This document shows, in pieces, positions 37,343 to 47,134 of a DNA stretch of 64,000 bases; positions within the stretch are counted from its first letter, which is position 1; each line of letters begins with the position of its first letter. The DNA comes from Rhodobacteraceae bacterium S2214 (GTDB lineage: Bacteria; Pseudomonadota; Alphaproteobacteria; Rhodobacterales; Rhodobacteraceae). Both the position numbers and the translations under genes were made by a program. The notes beneath the pieces are model-generated. The model did no database searches. It saw only the letters and a program-made list of their open reading frames with translations, and was not told the DNA's origin. The stretch lies in the NCBI GenBank assembly GCA_025141675.1, contig CP081161.1, forward strand, positions 780,001 to 844,000, given 5' to 3'.

Positions 37343-38524
37343 ATGGCCAGACAAGACTATATTTTCACTTCGGAATCCGTTTCCGAAGGGCATCCTGACA
37401 AGGTTTGCGACCGTATTTCGGATTCCATTCTGGATGCGTTCCTTGCAGAAGAACCAGAGGCGCGGGTCGCCTGTGAGACATTCGCAACGACAAACCGTGT
37501 CGTTGTTGGCGGCGAGGTTGGCCTGTCCGATCAAAGCAAGCTGACAGAATACATGGGTCAGGTTGAAGGCATCGTGCGCGGCGCCATCAAAGACATCGGC
37601 TACGAGCAAGACAAATTCCACCACGCAACGTGCAAGGTCACAAACCTTTTGCACGAACAATCCGCGCATATCGCGCAGGGTGTTGATGCGGCAGTGGACA
37701 AAGAAGAAGGCGCTGGCGACCAAGGGATCATGTTTGGTTACGCCACAACTGAAACCGAAGAACTGATGCCAGCTCCGATCCAGTATTCCCACGCGATCCT
37801 GCGGCGTTTGGCCGAAGTGCGCAAAGACGGCACTGAACCAACATTGCGCCCTGACGCGAAAAGCCAGGTGTCCTTGCGCTACGCTGGCGGCAAGCCGGTT
37901 GAAGTCACATCCATCGTTCTGTCCACGCAGCACTCTGACGAAACGCAAACAAGCGACGACATCCGCGCGATCGTCGAGCCCTACATCCGCGACGTGCTGC
38001 CTGACGGTCTGATCACGCCAGAAACCAAATGGTGGGTGAACCCGACAGGTACTTTCGTCATCGGTGGTCCAGACGGTGATGCGGGTCTCACAGGTCGCAA
38101 AATCATCGTGGATACATACGGTGGTGCGGCCCCGCATGGTGGCGGCGCGTTTTCCGGCAAAGACCCGACCAAGGTTGACCGCTCTGCCGCCTACGTATCG
38201 CGCTATCTCGCGAAAAACGTTGTGGCTGCTGGTATGGCTGAAAAATGCACGATCCAGCTGTCCTATGCGATTGGTGTGGCCAAACCGCTGTCGATCTACG
38301 CGAACTTGCACGGCACCGGCGAAGTCCACGAGACCGAGATCGAAAAAGCCATCGCCGAAGTGATGGACCTGACACCACGCGGTATTCGCGAACACCTGCA
38401 ACTGAACCGCCCGATCTACGCACGGACAGCCGCCTACGGTCACTTTGGCCGCGCGCCGGATGCAGATGGTGGGTTCTCTTGGGAAAAAACCGATCTGGTT
38501 GATGCCCTGAAAGCTGCCGTTTAA
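37343..38524 (+). CDS. metK: S-adenosylmethionine synthetase
   Basis: 393 residues from ATG 37343, nine bases behind GGAG. Motifs: [34 protein letters not shown] (~res 120), [21 protein letters not shown] and [19 protein letters not shown]. It makes SAM from methionine and ATP. The preceding riboswitch implies product feedback. An upstream in-frame ATG at 37283 lies inside the riboswitch region and is not used. Confidence 0.97.
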   Translation: MARQDYIFTSESVSEGHPDKVCDRISDSILDAFLAEEPEARVACETFATTNRVVVGGEVGLSDQSKLTEYMGQVEGIVRGAIKDIGYEQDKFHHATCKVTNLLHEQSAHIAQGVDAAVDKEEGAGDQGIMFGYATTETEELMPAPIQYSHAILRRLAEVRKDGTEPTLRPDAKSQVSLRYAGGKPVEVTSIVLSTQHSDETQTSDDIRAIVEPYIRDVLPDGLITPETKWWVNPTGTFVIGGPDGDAGLTGRKIIVDTYGGAAPHGGGAFSGKDPTKVDRSAAYVSRYLAKNVVAAGMAEKCTIQLSYAIGVAKPLSIYANLHGTGEVHETEIEKAIAEVMDLTPRGIREHLQLNRPIYARTAAYGHFGRAPDADGGFSWEKTDLVDALKAAV

Positions 38525-38593
38525 GCCGCAATTACACGAGACGAATATCAGGGCAGATTGCGCAAGCGGTCTGCCCTTGTTACATCGCAGCCC

Positions 38594-39307
38594 ATGACAC
38601 AAGACAAACACCCCTCCGGCGCCCCTTGGCGTAACTTTTATGGTCGCTTCAAAGGCAAAACCATGCGGTCGTCCCAGCAAGAATATCTTGATGAGGATCT
38701 CGCCGCATTGTCACCGGGTGCTGTTGACTGGGATGTAAACCCGGACCGGACCCCGATTGATCTGGACGCATTGTTTGGTGGCAAAGAAATCTGGCTCGAA
38801 ATCGGCTTCGGCGGTGGTGAACATATGGTGCATATGGCCGCGACCTATCCGGATATCGGCTTGATCGGCTGTGAACCGTACCTGAACGGTGTGGCGATGC
38901 TGTTGGGTAAAATCCGCAAAGCTGGCGTGTCGAACCTCGCGGTGCATCCGGGTGATGCACGTGATCTGTTTGACGTGTTGCCGCCGGAATCGATTTCCAA
39001 GGTGTTCCTGAACTACCCTGATCCGTGGCCCAAAAAGCGTCACCACCGTCGGCGGTTCGTAACGCAAGAACATCTTGTACCCTTGCACGGTGTCCTGAAA
39101 CCGGGCGCTGAATTCCGTGTGGCCACAGACATCAAAGACTACGTGCGCCAGACGATGGAAGAAGTGCCGAAGGCCGGTTTCACATGGACCGCTGAAGGTC
39201 CAGAAGACTGGCGCGTCGCTTGGGACGATTGGCATTCCACCCGTTACGAACAAAAAGCGATCCGCGAAGACCGGACGCCACACTATATGACGTTCCGCCG
39301 GGATTGA
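38594..39307 (+). CDS. trmB: tRNA (guanine-N7-)-methyltransferase
   Basis: 237 residues from ATG 38594; no clear ribosome site, TTG 38558 is an alternative. SAM-binding motif LEIGFGGGEHMVHMA (~res 67), GCEPYLNGVAM and the tRNA-binding FLNYPDPWPKKRHHRRR. It methylates G46 in tRNA. It lies 70 bp behind metK, which supplies its SAM. Confidence 0.93.
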   Translation: MTQDKHPSGAPWRNFYGRFKGKTMRSSQQEYLDEDLAALSPGAVDWDVNPDRTPIDLDALFGGKEIWLEIGFGGGEHMVHMAATYPDIGLIGCEPYLNGVAMLLGKIRKAGVSNLAVHPGDARDLFDVLPPESISKVFLNYPDPWPKKRHHRRRFVTQEHLVPLHGVLKPGAEFRVATDIKDYVRQTMEEVPKAGFTWTAEGPEDWRVAWDDWHSTRYEQKAIREDRTPHYMTFRRD

Positions 39308-39352
39308 TGGCGGGGGCCTCCGGCGGAGGTATTTACGACCAAAAGAAATAAC
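39308..39352 (+). terminator. Possible terminator or intergenic repeat element behind trmB
   Basis: GGGGGCCTCCGGCGGAGGTATTT is a small self-complementary GC-rich element followed by ACGACCAAAAGAAATAA. Similar short elements recur between Rhodobacteraceae genes (from memory). No long T-run. Confidence 0.3.
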
Positions 39353-39414
39353 GCGTTGTGGACCCAATGGGCGACCTAAGGTAGACGCGTTTGACACATA
39401 ATACGGAGCGCAGC

Positions 39415-40767
39415 ATGTCTGGCCACGGCACACCCATTCCAATGACTTCCCGCCCTTGTGGGCCTTTGACAGGCGAGGCCAATGTTCCGGGTGACAAGTC
39501 GATCTCGCATCGGTCGTTGATCTTGGGCGCATTGTCAGTCGGTGAAACCCGCATCACAGGGTTGCTGGAAGGCGAAGACGTCTTGGATACCGCGAAAGCC
39601 ATGCGTGCCTTTGGTGCAGAGGTCACAGATCACGGTGGCGGCGAATGGTCCGTTCACGGCGTGGGCGTCGGCGGTTTTGCAGAACCTGAACAGGTGATTG
39701 ACTGCGGGAATTCAGGCACTGGCGTTCGGCTGATCATGGGCGCGATGGCCACCAGCCCGATCACCGTAACATTCACGGGCGATGCGTCGCTGAACAGCCG
39801 CCCGATGGGCCGCGTCACCGATCCGCTAGCCCTGTTTGGCACGCAGACTGTTGGCCGCACCGGTGGCCGCTTGCCGATGACGTTGGTCGGTGCTGCTGAT
39901 CCATTGCCTGTGCGGTACGTTGTGCCGGTGCCATCCGCCCAAGTAAAATCCGCCGTTCTGCTGGCGGGGCTCAATGCCCCCGGCGAAACTGTCGTGATCG
40001 AAAAAGAAGCAACCCGCGACCATACGGAACGGATGCTTGCAGGTTTTGGCGCTGAACTGACCGTCGAAGAAACGGATGAAGGGCGCGTGATCACGCTGAC
40101 CGGCCAGCCGGAACTGAAACCACAGGATATCATCGTGCCGCGCGATCCGTCCTCTGCCGCGTTCCCTGTCTGTGCAGCGATCATCACGCCGGGGTCCGAC
40201 GTGCTTGTCCCGAACATTGGACTGAACCCGACCCGTGCGGGCCTGTTCACCACGTTGCAGGAAATGGGCGCGGACCTGACTTATGAGAATATGCGCGAAG
40301 AAGGCGGCGAACCCGTTGCTGACCTACGCGCGAAGTTCTCGCCGAACCTGAAAGGGATCGCTGTGCCACCGGCACGTGCGGCCAGCATGATCGATGAATA
40401 TCCGGTGTTGTCGGTCGTTGCATCCTTCGCGGAAGGTGTGACCGACATGCAAGGCGTCAAAGAATTGCGCGTCAAGGAAAGCGACCGGATCGACGCAATG
40501 GCCAAAGGCCTGCGTGCCGCTGGTGTCACCGTCGATGAAGGCGATGACTGGTGGAAAGTCACTGGTTTGGGCCACGGCAACGTGCCGGGTGGTGTCACGG
40601 TGGCCAGCGTGCTGGATCACCGGATCGCGATGGCGTTTATGGTCATGGGCATGGCGTCGAACAAGCCGATGACCGTGGATGACGGATCGCCAATCGCCAC
40701 GTCCTTCCCGATTTTTGAAAGCCTCATGGGCGCGCTTGGCGCACAGCTGGTCCGGTCAAACGCATGA
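39415..40767 (+). CDS. aroA: 3-phosphoshikimate 1-carboxyvinyltransferase (EPSP synthase)
   Basis: 450 residues from ATG 39415 (CGGAGCGC upstream). Motifs: [17 protein letters not shown] (~res 24), [36 protein letters not shown] and [16 protein letters not shown]. It joins shikimate-3-phosphate and PEP in aromatic amino-acid synthesis. The segment LNAPGETV and the alphaproteobacterial character suggest a class II enzyme, not proved here. The stop overlaps cmk by 4 bp. Confidence 0.96.
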   Translation: MSGHGTPIPMTSRPCGPLTGEANVPGDKSISHRSLILGALSVGETRITGLLEGEDVLDTAKAMRAFGAEVTDHGGGEWSVHGVGVGGFAEPEQVIDCGNSGTGVRLIMGAMATSPITVTFTGDASLNSRPMGRVTDPLALFGTQTVGRTGGRLPMTLVGAADPLPVRYVVPVPSAQVKSAVLLAGLNAPGETVVIEKEATRDHTERMLAGFGAELTVEETDEGRVITLTGQPELKPQDIIVPRDPSSAAFPVCAAIITPGSDVLVPNIGLNPTRAGLFTTLQEMGADLTYENMREEGGEPVADLRAKFSPNLKGIAVPPARAASMIDEYPVLSVVASFAEGVTDMQGVKELRVKESDRIDAMAKGLRAAGVTVDEGDDWWKVTGLGHGNVPGGVTVASVLDHRIAMAFMVMGMASNKPMTVDDGSPIATSFPIFESLMGALGAQLVRSNA

Positions 40768-41375
40768 CGTTTACGGTCGCGATTGATGGGCCTGCTGCAG
40801 CTGGCAAAGGCACGATTTCCAAGGCGGTTGCAGCCCATTTCGGATTTGCCCACTTGGACACTGGCCTGTTGTACCGCGCCGTCGGTGCAAAGGTAATCGC
40901 AGGGCTCGCACCGATAGACGCGGCCGAGACGCTTGATCCATCCGACCTAGAAAACGACAGCCTGCGCACCGCTGCTGTCGCACAAGCGGCAAGCGAAGTC
41001 GCCGTGATTCCGCAGGTTCGCGCCGCGTTGGTCGACTTCCAACGCACATTCGCTGCCCGCGATGGCGGGGCTGTCTTGGACGGTCGTGATATCGGCACCG
41101 TGATTTGCCCTGATGCGGATGTGAAACTGTTCGTCACGGCATCAGCAGCCTGTCGTGCTGAAAGGCGCTATAAAGAATTGGCTGGCAAAGGCCACGATGT
41201 GACGCTTGCAGGTGTGCTTGCCGATGTGCAGGAACGCGATAAGCGTGACAGCGAACGGGCCGCAGCACCGATGGTCGCGGCTGACGATGCGACTTTGATC
41301 GACACGTCCGATATGTCGATCGAACAGGCAGTTGCCGCCGCGATTTCGGCAGTGGACACAGCCCGTCACAATTGA
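40764..41375 (+). CDS. cmk: Cytidylate kinase
   Basis: 203 residues; ATG overlaps the aroA stop. P-loop [16 protein letters not shown] (~res 6-20), [31 protein letters not shown] and the lid-like [12 protein letters not shown]. It phosphorylates CMP and dCMP. In most proteobacteria rpsA and ihfB follow; here rpsA begins 5.8 kb later. Confidence 0.95.
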   Translation: MTFTVAIDGPAAAGKGTISKAVAAHFGFAHLDTGLLYRAVGAKVIAGLAPIDAAETLDPSDLENDSLRTAAVAQAASEVAVIPQVRAALVDFQRTFAARDGGAVLDGRDIGTVICPDADVKLFVTASAACRAERRYKELAGKGHDVTLAGVLADVQERDKRDSERAAAPMVAADDATLIDTSDMSIEQAVAAAISAVDTARHN

Positions 41376-41444
41376 TCACAGTCATTTTGGTCGCCAGCGT
41401 GGCAATATCTGGCTAGCCTTTGGATAACCCGAAGGAGACCACCG

Positions 41445-41963
41445 ATGTTTCGCGCCATGATCACAGCAGCACTGCTGACCGCCACGCCGCTTGCCGCCCA
41501 AGAGGCGGAACCGCATATGACGATGGAACGCTTGGCCGAAATTGTGCTGGTTCTGGACGAAGATGCGAATGTCACCCCCAATGGTCTGGAATTCGTCATT
41601 GATGATGTGCCTGTCCTGATCGTGGCCGACGTCCGCGCGAACCGGATGCGTGCAATGGTGCCGATTTCGTCTGTCGAAGGCATGACATCCGAAGAAATGG
41701 AACGCGTCTTGCAAGCCAATTTCGACAGTGCACTTGATGCCCGTTACGCGATTGCGATGGGACGGCTGTGGGGCGTCTTCATCCACCCCTTGCGTGAATT
41801 GGAACGTGATCAGCTGATTTCGGGTATCGCCCAGACCGTCAACGTGGCCCAGACCTACGGCAGTCTTTACACATCAGGTGCTGCGCAATTCGGGGCAGGG
41901 GATAGTTCTGGGCTTCAGGCGCAGCTGCTGGAAGAATTGCTCGAAAAAGGGCAGGATATTTAG
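41445..41963 (+). CDS. Exported protein, YbjN/secretion-chaperone-like fold
   Basis: 172 residues from ATG 41445 (AAGGAGACC upstream). Signal peptide MFRAMITAALLTATPLAAQE. The mature part (MERLAEIVLVLDEDANVTPN, EFVIDDVPVLIV, ANFDSALDARYAIAMGRLWG, HPLRELERDQLISGIAQTV) has the alternating beta/alpha pattern of YbjN-type sensory/chaperone-fold proteins. The function is unknown. Convergent with, and overlapping by 4 bp, a membrane-protein gene. Confidence 0.7.
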   Translation: MFRAMITAALLTATPLAAQEAEPHMTMERLAEIVLVLDEDANVTPNGLEFVIDDVPVLIVADVRANRMRAMVPISSVEGMTSEEMERVLQANFDSALDARYAIAMGRLWGVFIHPLRELERDQLISGIAQTVNVAQTYGSLYTSGAAQFGAGDSSGLQAQLLEELLEKGQDI

Positions 41964-42544
41964 CCGCGCCACCAGTGTTGCAGATGTAGCCAGCCTGTAA
42001 ACGGAACGATGGCCCACAGCGTTACACCCGCAATATGATCGGCAAGATTGGCGTTGGCCTGAAACGTCGCGATAGCCTGCAAATGTGGCGTGTCGAACAG
42101 GCCGTCGACGACCCATTGCGATGGCAAGCCTTCAAAGATGAACTGATAAAAGGTGTAAAAGACCTGCGGCGATACCGTGAGGACCACACCAAAGACCAAC
42201 ATACCGATTGCAATATCGAACAAGGCCCATGCTGTGCCGGACACCTGCGTCTTTACGGACAATATGATCCGCGTCTTGACCGCAAACAGCCAAAACACGC
42301 CCGCCATCCCAAATAGACTAATGCCAAGAACGCCCGCGCGCCCCGCGATGCCAAGTGTCCAGTAACTGTCGTCTGGATAGCCCGCTGCGATCATGGGCCA
42401 AATCCCCGCAGTAGCAATGCCCACGCCAATAACGCAGGCAAACATCCCGATGAATAGCCGCCACAGGTTCGGCGCCTTGTCACGGGTCAGCAGCCAAAAG
42501 CCTGCAAACCAGATCAGCGCCAATCCTGTGGAAAAGGCGGTCAC
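41960..42544 (-). CDS. Membrane protein of unknown function
   Basis: 194 residues with about five hydrophobic segments (~res 3-20, 28-50, 62-82, 90-112, 168-190). LWAIVPFTGWLHLQHWWRG closes the protein. No family recognised. The start overlaps the stop of the upstream membrane gene by 4 bp, so the two are coupled and probably act together. Confidence 0.75.
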   Translation of the reverse strand: MTAFSTGLALIWFAGFWLLTRDKAPNLWRLFIGMFACVIGVGIATAGIWPMIAAGYPDDSYWTLGIAGRAGVLGISLFGMAGVFWLFAVKTRIILSVKTQVSGTAWALFDIAIGMLVFGVVLTVSPQVFYTFYQFIFEGLPSQWVVDGLFDTPHLQAIATFQANANLADHIAGVTLWAIVPFTGWLHLQHWWRG

Positions 42545-42954
42545 GCAGGGTCGTACATCACCAGTGGCATGGTGTTGCCCAAGAAATAACGGACCGCATC
42601 AACGTAATCGAAGACCAGCGAAATCCCGATAATGACAATCATGAAGGTCAGAATACGTTTCGGCCATGTCGGAAAATCCTCACGCCGATTTTGCATGATC
42701 AGGTAAACGATCAAAGGGGTCCACATGATGATATGCGGCAGACCAAGCAATTTCACATAGCCCATCTGCTTATACATGTAGTCGATGGCAAAGGCAGCGA
42801 TCAGGCTGGCGACAATCGAAATGATCCCGATCATGCGGGTCTTGCTCCAGAAGATCAAAACCACTGGCGCAACGAACCCGCCCAGCATCAAAAGCGGCAA
42901 CCAGACCCGCAACCACGAAGGTCCAAATTCGGCCATTGCTTCATTAAGTGTCAT
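42541..42954 (-). CDS. Small membrane protein of unknown function
   Basis: 137 residues from ATG 42954 with CAGGAGCAGC upstream. About four membrane helices (~res 18-36, 42-60, 66-85, 100-120). It contains YVKLLGLPHIIMWTPLIVYL, as in uncharacterised four-helix proteins. Operon partner of the gene that follows with ATGA overlap. No catalytic residues seen. Confidence 0.75.
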   Translation of the reverse strand: MTLNEAMAEFGPSWLRVWLPLLMLGGFVAPVVLIFWSKTRMIGIISIVASLIAAFAIDYMYKQMGYVKLLGLPHIIMWTPLIVYLIMQNRREDFPTWPKRILTFMIVIIGISLVFDYVDAVRYFLGNTMPLVMYDPA

Positions 42955-43111
42955 TGCGCTGCTCCTGATTTCCACGTGCACAATCACTGCTGGAATGTTG
43001 GGCGGCTTGCAAGTTTTTACGTAAACTTTTGTACGACCCACCATCGGTAGAGCCTTTGTTTACAGGTTGCTCGTAAGCCTACGTCGCAGTGAAAACAAAA
43101 GGATTATTGAA

Positions 43112-43420
43112 ATGGCTTTTTCCAAAATGGGCAATGTCTTGACCAAAGCGACGGGTGCGGTCGCGATTGTCATGCTGGCGGGTTGCTTGGGCGGCTCCAA
43201 CGGGGGCACGACGCGTCTACCGCAAGATATCGTGGATGATCTGCCTGACGAAATCATCCCAATCGTTATCGAAAATGAAGACGAAATTCGCGACATCATC
43301 GATACGGAATTGGACGGTGATCTACAGGAACAAGCGGACGAGATTGTTGATCTCATCGTCGCAGTGACGACCACGACTGTTGCAGTGACCAGCGTAACAA
43401 CAGCTGCCGCAACGGATTAA
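43112..43420 (+). CDS. Small acidic lipoprotein with a Ser/Thr-rich tail (module A)
   Basis: 102 residues from ATG 43112 (AAAGGATT upstream). Lipobox VMLAGC at ~res 24-29. The mature part is very acidic (DDLPDEIIPIVIENEDEIRDI), then VDLIVAVTTTTVAVTSVTTAAATD to the end, read in pieces of under 20. No domain recognised. It converges on an SGNH-esterase gene, the same arrangement as the lipoprotein at 44875. Confidence 0.7.
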   Translation: MAFSKMGNVLTKATGAVAIVMLAGCLGGSNGGTTRLPQDIVDDLPDEIIPIVIENEDEIRDIIDTELDGDLQEQADEIVDLIVAVTTTTVAVTSVTTAAATD

Positions 43421-43428
43421 GGCATCGG

Positions 43429-43464
43429 GCCTGTCACCGCGTCACATAAAGCGCGGTGGCAGGC
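43429..43464. terminator. Hairpin between the convergent lipoprotein and esterase genes
   Basis: GCCTGTCACCGCG (43429-43441) pairs with CGCGGTGGCAGGC (43452-43464), 13 bp with one G-T pair, 10-nt loop. There is no T-run on either strand, so it may act as a weak or factor-assisted terminator. Confidence 0.5.
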
Positions 43465-43476
43465 GTCGTCACGATA

Positions 43477-44703
43477 TCATGCAGCTTGTTCAGAGGCGTC
43501 GGGGTGTGTGACGTCAATCGAAAAGGCCGGCACCCAATCGTGCAATTCGCGGTCCGGCAAAATCAGCGACGCAACGCTTTGCGTCGTACGCAAACATCCC
43601 CGACCAAACGGGTAAAGCACGTCTTCTGTCGGGTCGTTATGCGAACGTCGGGAATATGCGTAGTTAAGCTGACATCCCGCAGGCACCGGACCAGCACAGG
43701 TCAATGTCAAATGACCATCTGCGGTTGGGGTGATTGATTGGACGAAATCGGCGGCTTGGCCAGTGACCTCAAATCCATCGGTAAATCGCGGTGCAGGGAC
43801 GCATTCGCGGTCAATGACGGTCGTTGCAGGGGTGCGTAGCTGCACGTGAATAGAACATCCGTCGGTGGTCGCCGATATCGGCGCGATAGGCGCGGGTGGC
43901 ATTTGCCCATTGTGAATGCGGGCGGCGCATCGACCAACTTGTTCGCCTGTAAGCACTTTGCCAGTTGCATCCAAATGCGCGGAATCGAAAAGCGGCATCG
44001 CATAATTGGCGTTGGCAAACGCGGCATTCGGACGAATATCAGCGATATCTTTGATACCTAACCGGTTTTCCCACGCGTTTCCGTTGTGCATTGGTGCGGT
44101 ACCGGACGCTTGGGTCAAAAGCCATGTCGTTGGTATGCCAAGATCATTTGCCGCGCCGTCTATGATGTCCATCATCTGGGTCAGCAGCGCGATGTATTCC
44201 GCGCGGGGCGTGTTGCGATCGGCCTCGCCGTGGTAAAACGGGATGAACATATGATCAATGGGTTGTCCCATTTCGTCCGCGGCAGCGGCCATCTGTTGAA
44301 TATCCTCGATCATGCTCAACATCAAAATGGATGCTGTACCGTCATGTTCGCGAAAGATGCCTTCGATAACGCGGTCACGGTGGATCCGGCCGACAAGGGG
44401 TCTGCCACCTTTTGCACCGCTACGGACGATGACTTGGCCGATGTTGGCGTCTTTCACGTCGTGCAGAAAACGGACTGCGGTCGCGACACCGCTGGACTGG
44501 CATTTGGGGTCAAATCCATAAGACGGCACAAACCCGTCGATCACTTTGGTACGGGGGCGTCCCATGACACCGCGAAACCCGAAACCGTCATTCGGCAACA
44601 CAATCCGGGAGTCATCCAAGATCGGCTGGTCGAATGCGGGTCCTGCGTTGTGACAATCGGCGTTGGATTGTCCGAAGGACATGAAAAGTATGCTGTGCGT
44701 CAT
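43477..44703 (-). CDS. SGNH/sialate O-acetylesterase-like protein (module A)
   Basis: 408 residues. The first block MSFGQSNADCH is the GQSN motif of SASA-type esterases. Later blocks are VIVRSGAKGGRPL, FIPFYHGEADRNTP and the catalytic-like DSAHLDATGKVLTGE (Asp-x-x-His). The last ~120 residues form a separate beta-rich domain (LTCAGPVPAGCQLNYAYSRR, YPFGRGCLRTT). No signal peptide is seen, so it would be cytoplasmic unless exported another way. A paralogue lies at 45588-46808. The natural ester is unknown; a carbohydrate acetyl group is a guess from family. Confidence 0.75.
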   Translation of the reverse strand: MTHSILFMSFGQSNADCHNAGPAFDQPILDDSRIVLPNDGFGFRGVMGRPRTKVIDGFVPSYGFDPKCQSSGVATAVRFLHDVKDANIGQVIVRSGAKGGRPLVGRIHRDRVIEGIFREHDGTASILMLSMIEDIQQMAAAADEMGQPIDHMFIPFYHGEADRNTPRAEYIALLTQMMDIIDGAANDLGIPTTWLLTQASGTAPMHNGNAWENRLGIKDIADIRPNAAFANANYAMPLFDSAHLDATGKVLTGEQVGRCAARIHNGQMPPAPIAPISATTDGCSIHVQLRTPATTVIDRECVPAPRFTDGFEVTGQAADFVQSITPTADGHLTLTCAGPVPAGCQLNYAYSRRSHNDPTEDVLYPFGRGCLRTTQSVASLILPDRELHDWVPAFSIDVTHPDASEQAA

Positions 44704-44874
44704 AGCGCGATGTTAGGCCTGACATTTGGGGCATGAGTTAGGCGAAGATTTGAAAAAATCGGATGCGGATGTGGGGCTGCGGTTCAATACAGTAACACTT
44801 TTTCACCTTTCAGTTGTGTTGTGACCCGCGAATGGATATCCGACATCTGTTTACAAGTATTAAACTAACTGAAT

Positions 44875-45549
44875 TTGGAATGTGTTTTGTTGAAACCTAC
44901 GTTGGCGGCTATCTGCTTTTTTGCCTTGATCAGCTGTGGTGGCGCGCAAACAAATCCGGTGATTGATGACGTCGATGTGCCGACCGTTATCCGCATCGAT
45001 GATACCCACACTCCGATAAGCCCCGAAGAACCGAATGTTGGGCAATCTCAGCCCGATCCTGTTGATAGGGTTCCGCCCGAATTGCCTACATTGGGTCTCG
45101 TCGCGGACGAAGATACCTCCGATTATTATTATCCAGTAGATGTCGAACCGGTCGCCGATACTGGGATTAGCGCCATCGTCTTTTCTGAATCCGGATTGAT
45201 TGTCCTGCCGAAGACTTTGATCAATAATTCCCTGAATAATCCAGGCGCTATTCAGGATCTTTTGCTGCGTGGCCTAGGTGAAAACTTCCCTCAGGCCGCG
45301 AACTGGACCTTCCGTGCGCTCAATAACTCCGATGAAATCTCGTGGGTTCTGTGGTGGCGCTACGGGTTCTATGTGCCAAGCTATTCCCCATACGGCGTCA
45401 TTGTTGTCGGCGACGAAGATGCGTTCTTAGGCCAACTTTACGAAGCCATCTTTGGTGATCCACTGGAACCCGACACCGGTACTTACGACATGATCTCTGA
45501 CATCGTGACGGCAAGCTCTTCAGTCACCACAACCAGCAGCAGCCATTAA
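44875..45549 (+). CDS. Lipoprotein of unknown function with a Ser/Thr-rich tail (module B)
   Basis: About 224 residues. The in-frame starts are TTG codons at 44875, 44887 and 44890; none is strongly supported. Lipobox ALISC at ~res 18-21. A Pro/Asp-rich stretch (~res 25-85) leads to a folded-looking part (ISAIVFSESGLIVLPKTLIN, WVLWWRYGFYVPSYSPYG) and the tail SDIVTASSSVTTTSSSH. The tail resembles that of the lipoprotein at 43112. Convergent with the second esterase. Confidence 0.7.
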   Translation: MECVLLKPTLAAICFFALISCGGAQTNPVIDDVDVPTVIRIDDTHTPISPEEPNVGQSQPDPVDRVPPELPTLGLVADEDTSDYYYPVDVEPVADTGISAIVFSESGLIVLPKTLINNSLNNPGAIQDLLLRGLGENFPQAANWTFRALNNSDEISWVLWWRYGFYVPSYSPYGVIVVGDEDAFLGQLYEAIFGDPLEPDTGTYDMISDIVTASSSVTTTSSSH

Positions 45550-45587
45550 CGCAGGCTTTTGGCGGCGTGACAGATCAAGAGTAGCGA

Positions 45588-46808
45588 TTAAGCTGCTTTT
45601 GACTTGGCCTCATTGCGGACACCAATCGTAAAGCCGGGCACCCACCGTAGTAACTGTTCGCCGGGTAGAACAAGCGACGCACCAATCCATGCTTCACGCA
45701 AACAGCCGCGCCCGAAGGGGTAGGATGTGTCTTCTGTCGGATCAGCATGGGTGCGCGACGCGAATGCGTAGTTCAGTGTAAACTGCGCAGGCAGCGGACC
45801 GGCACAGGTCAGACGAAGTGCGCCGTCTTCTGACACTTCGACGGCCTCCACGAAATCCACCGCTTGCCCCATCACCTGAAAGCCAAAGTTGCATCTAGGC
45901 TGCGGAAAACGGGTGCGGTCGATCTCTAATTTAGGTGCGCCGCGGAACGTGACGGTAATTGTGTTATCCGATGCAGTCACGTGATCCGGACGGATGTGCG
46001 GCACATATCGGCCATTGTCGATTGCAGCGGCCTGCATCCCGATCAATTCACCTGCCATGACCTTGCTGCGGGCATTTAGGTGGGCGGCGTCAGCCAATTC
46101 GTATCCGTAATTTGCAATCACGCAGGACGCGTTTTCGCGCGTATCCGCAATATCTTGGATAGCCATCCGGTTCTGCCAGGCGTTGCCGGCATGGGTTGGC
46201 GACGTACCAGACGGTTGGGCCATTAACCAATGAACGGGCAGGTCCATATCGGCAAATGCCTGATCGACGTAGTCCATCATCGCGGTCAATTCCGCGAGAT
46301 AGACCGCGTAGGGGGTGCCTTTGTCTGCTTCGCCATGCAAAAACGGGATCATCACACGGGAAACAGGGCGGCGTTTGCGTGCCGCGATGTCAATAATATC
46401 GCGGGCCTGTGATAGATAACTGTCGAGGATAAATGAAATTTCACCGGTCGCACTGCGGAAAATACCATCAATATCGCGGTCGCCCTTCTTGACCCCCAAT
46501 AAGGCGCGTCCACCTTTGGCTCCGCTGCGAATAATCACCTGTTCGATGTCATGATCACGGCGATGCTTCAAATACCGGACCGCGGCAGGCAAAGCTAACG
46601 ACTGGATGCGCATGTCCCGACCGTAGGCTTTTTGAAAGCCGGTCATCGGGCGTTTGGGCGCACGTCCGTGCGTGCCGCGAAAGCCATGACCATCGTTCGG
46701 GATCACGACACGGTCGTCGTCCAGAAAATCGCTGGTAAAGGCAGGACCAGCATCATGGTGGTCCGCGTTCGATTGGCCGTAAGGCATCATTAGTAAACTA
46801 CTCGTCAT
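45588..46808 (-). CDS. SGNH/sialate O-acetylesterase-like protein (module B)
   Basis: 406 residues, paralogous to 43477-44703 over its full length. Matching blocks: MPYGQSNADHHDAGPAF, VIIRSGAKGGRALLG, MIPFLHGEADKGTP, DAAHLNARSKVMAGE, LTCAGPLPAQFTLNYAF and YPFGRGCLREA. The Asp-x-x-His and GQSN positions are kept, so both copies may be active. No export signal. Divergent from rpsA. Confidence 0.75.
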   Translation of the reverse strand: MTSSLLMMPYGQSNADHHDAGPAFTSDFLDDDRVVIPNDGHGFRGTHGRAPKRPMTGFQKAYGRDMRIQSLALPAAVRYLKHRRDHDIEQVIIRSGAKGGRALLGVKKGDRDIDGIFRSATGEISFILDSYLSQARDIIDIAARKRRPVSRVMIPFLHGEADKGTPYAVYLAELTAMMDYVDQAFADMDLPVHWLMAQPSGTSPTHAGNAWQNRMAIQDIADTRENASCVIANYGYELADAAHLNARSKVMAGELIGMQAAAIDNGRYVPHIRPDHVTASDNTITVTFRGAPKLEIDRTRFPQPRCNFGFQVMGQAVDFVEAVEVSEDGALRLTCAGPLPAQFTLNYAFASRTHADPTEDTSYPFGRGCLREAWIGASLVLPGEQLLRWVPGFTIGVRNEAKSKAA

Positions 46809-47134
46809 AGGTGTTCAGATAAGACGGAACACAGCCTAGGGAAATACTGCCCCGACGGAAATGAAACGGGCAGGGCGCGAAACCGGCGGAATGTGACCTG
46901 CATGCAACCCCTACGAATTTGCACCGCGGCCCTTGCTATTAACGCAAACTCGGCCTATACGCCGCCTTGTCTAAGCGTCGAAACAGGCGCGGATATGAGA
47001 CTCGAGCAGGGTTGGTTTGCGCCAGCCCTGTTGTTTTATGTTCGAAACAAACGTTTGGACCAAACCGAAACCCAAGACCGGCGGACACAACCGCTTGGCC
47101 CACACAGTACTAAACGTTAGGAAAACGACGCCTC
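46809..47134. other. Region between esterase B and rpsA
   Basis: 326 bp without a convincing gene; a 75-codon frame at 46893 is unsupported. It contains the candidate rpsA promoter at 46933-46961. No structured RNA was recognised. Confidence 0.5.
46933..46961 (+). promoter_or_regulatory. Candidate sigma-70 promoter for rpsA
   Basis: TTGCTA (46933-46938), a 17-bp spacer and TATACG (46956-46961). Good match in both hexamers; leaves a leader of about 165 nt before rpsA, long enough for the known type of S1 autoregulation. Confidence 0.45.

Noticed and set aside
37325..38680. 451-codon minus-strand frame across metK
   Set aside because: Antisense to a conserved gene, with Arg/Cys/His-rich composition typical of shadow frames.
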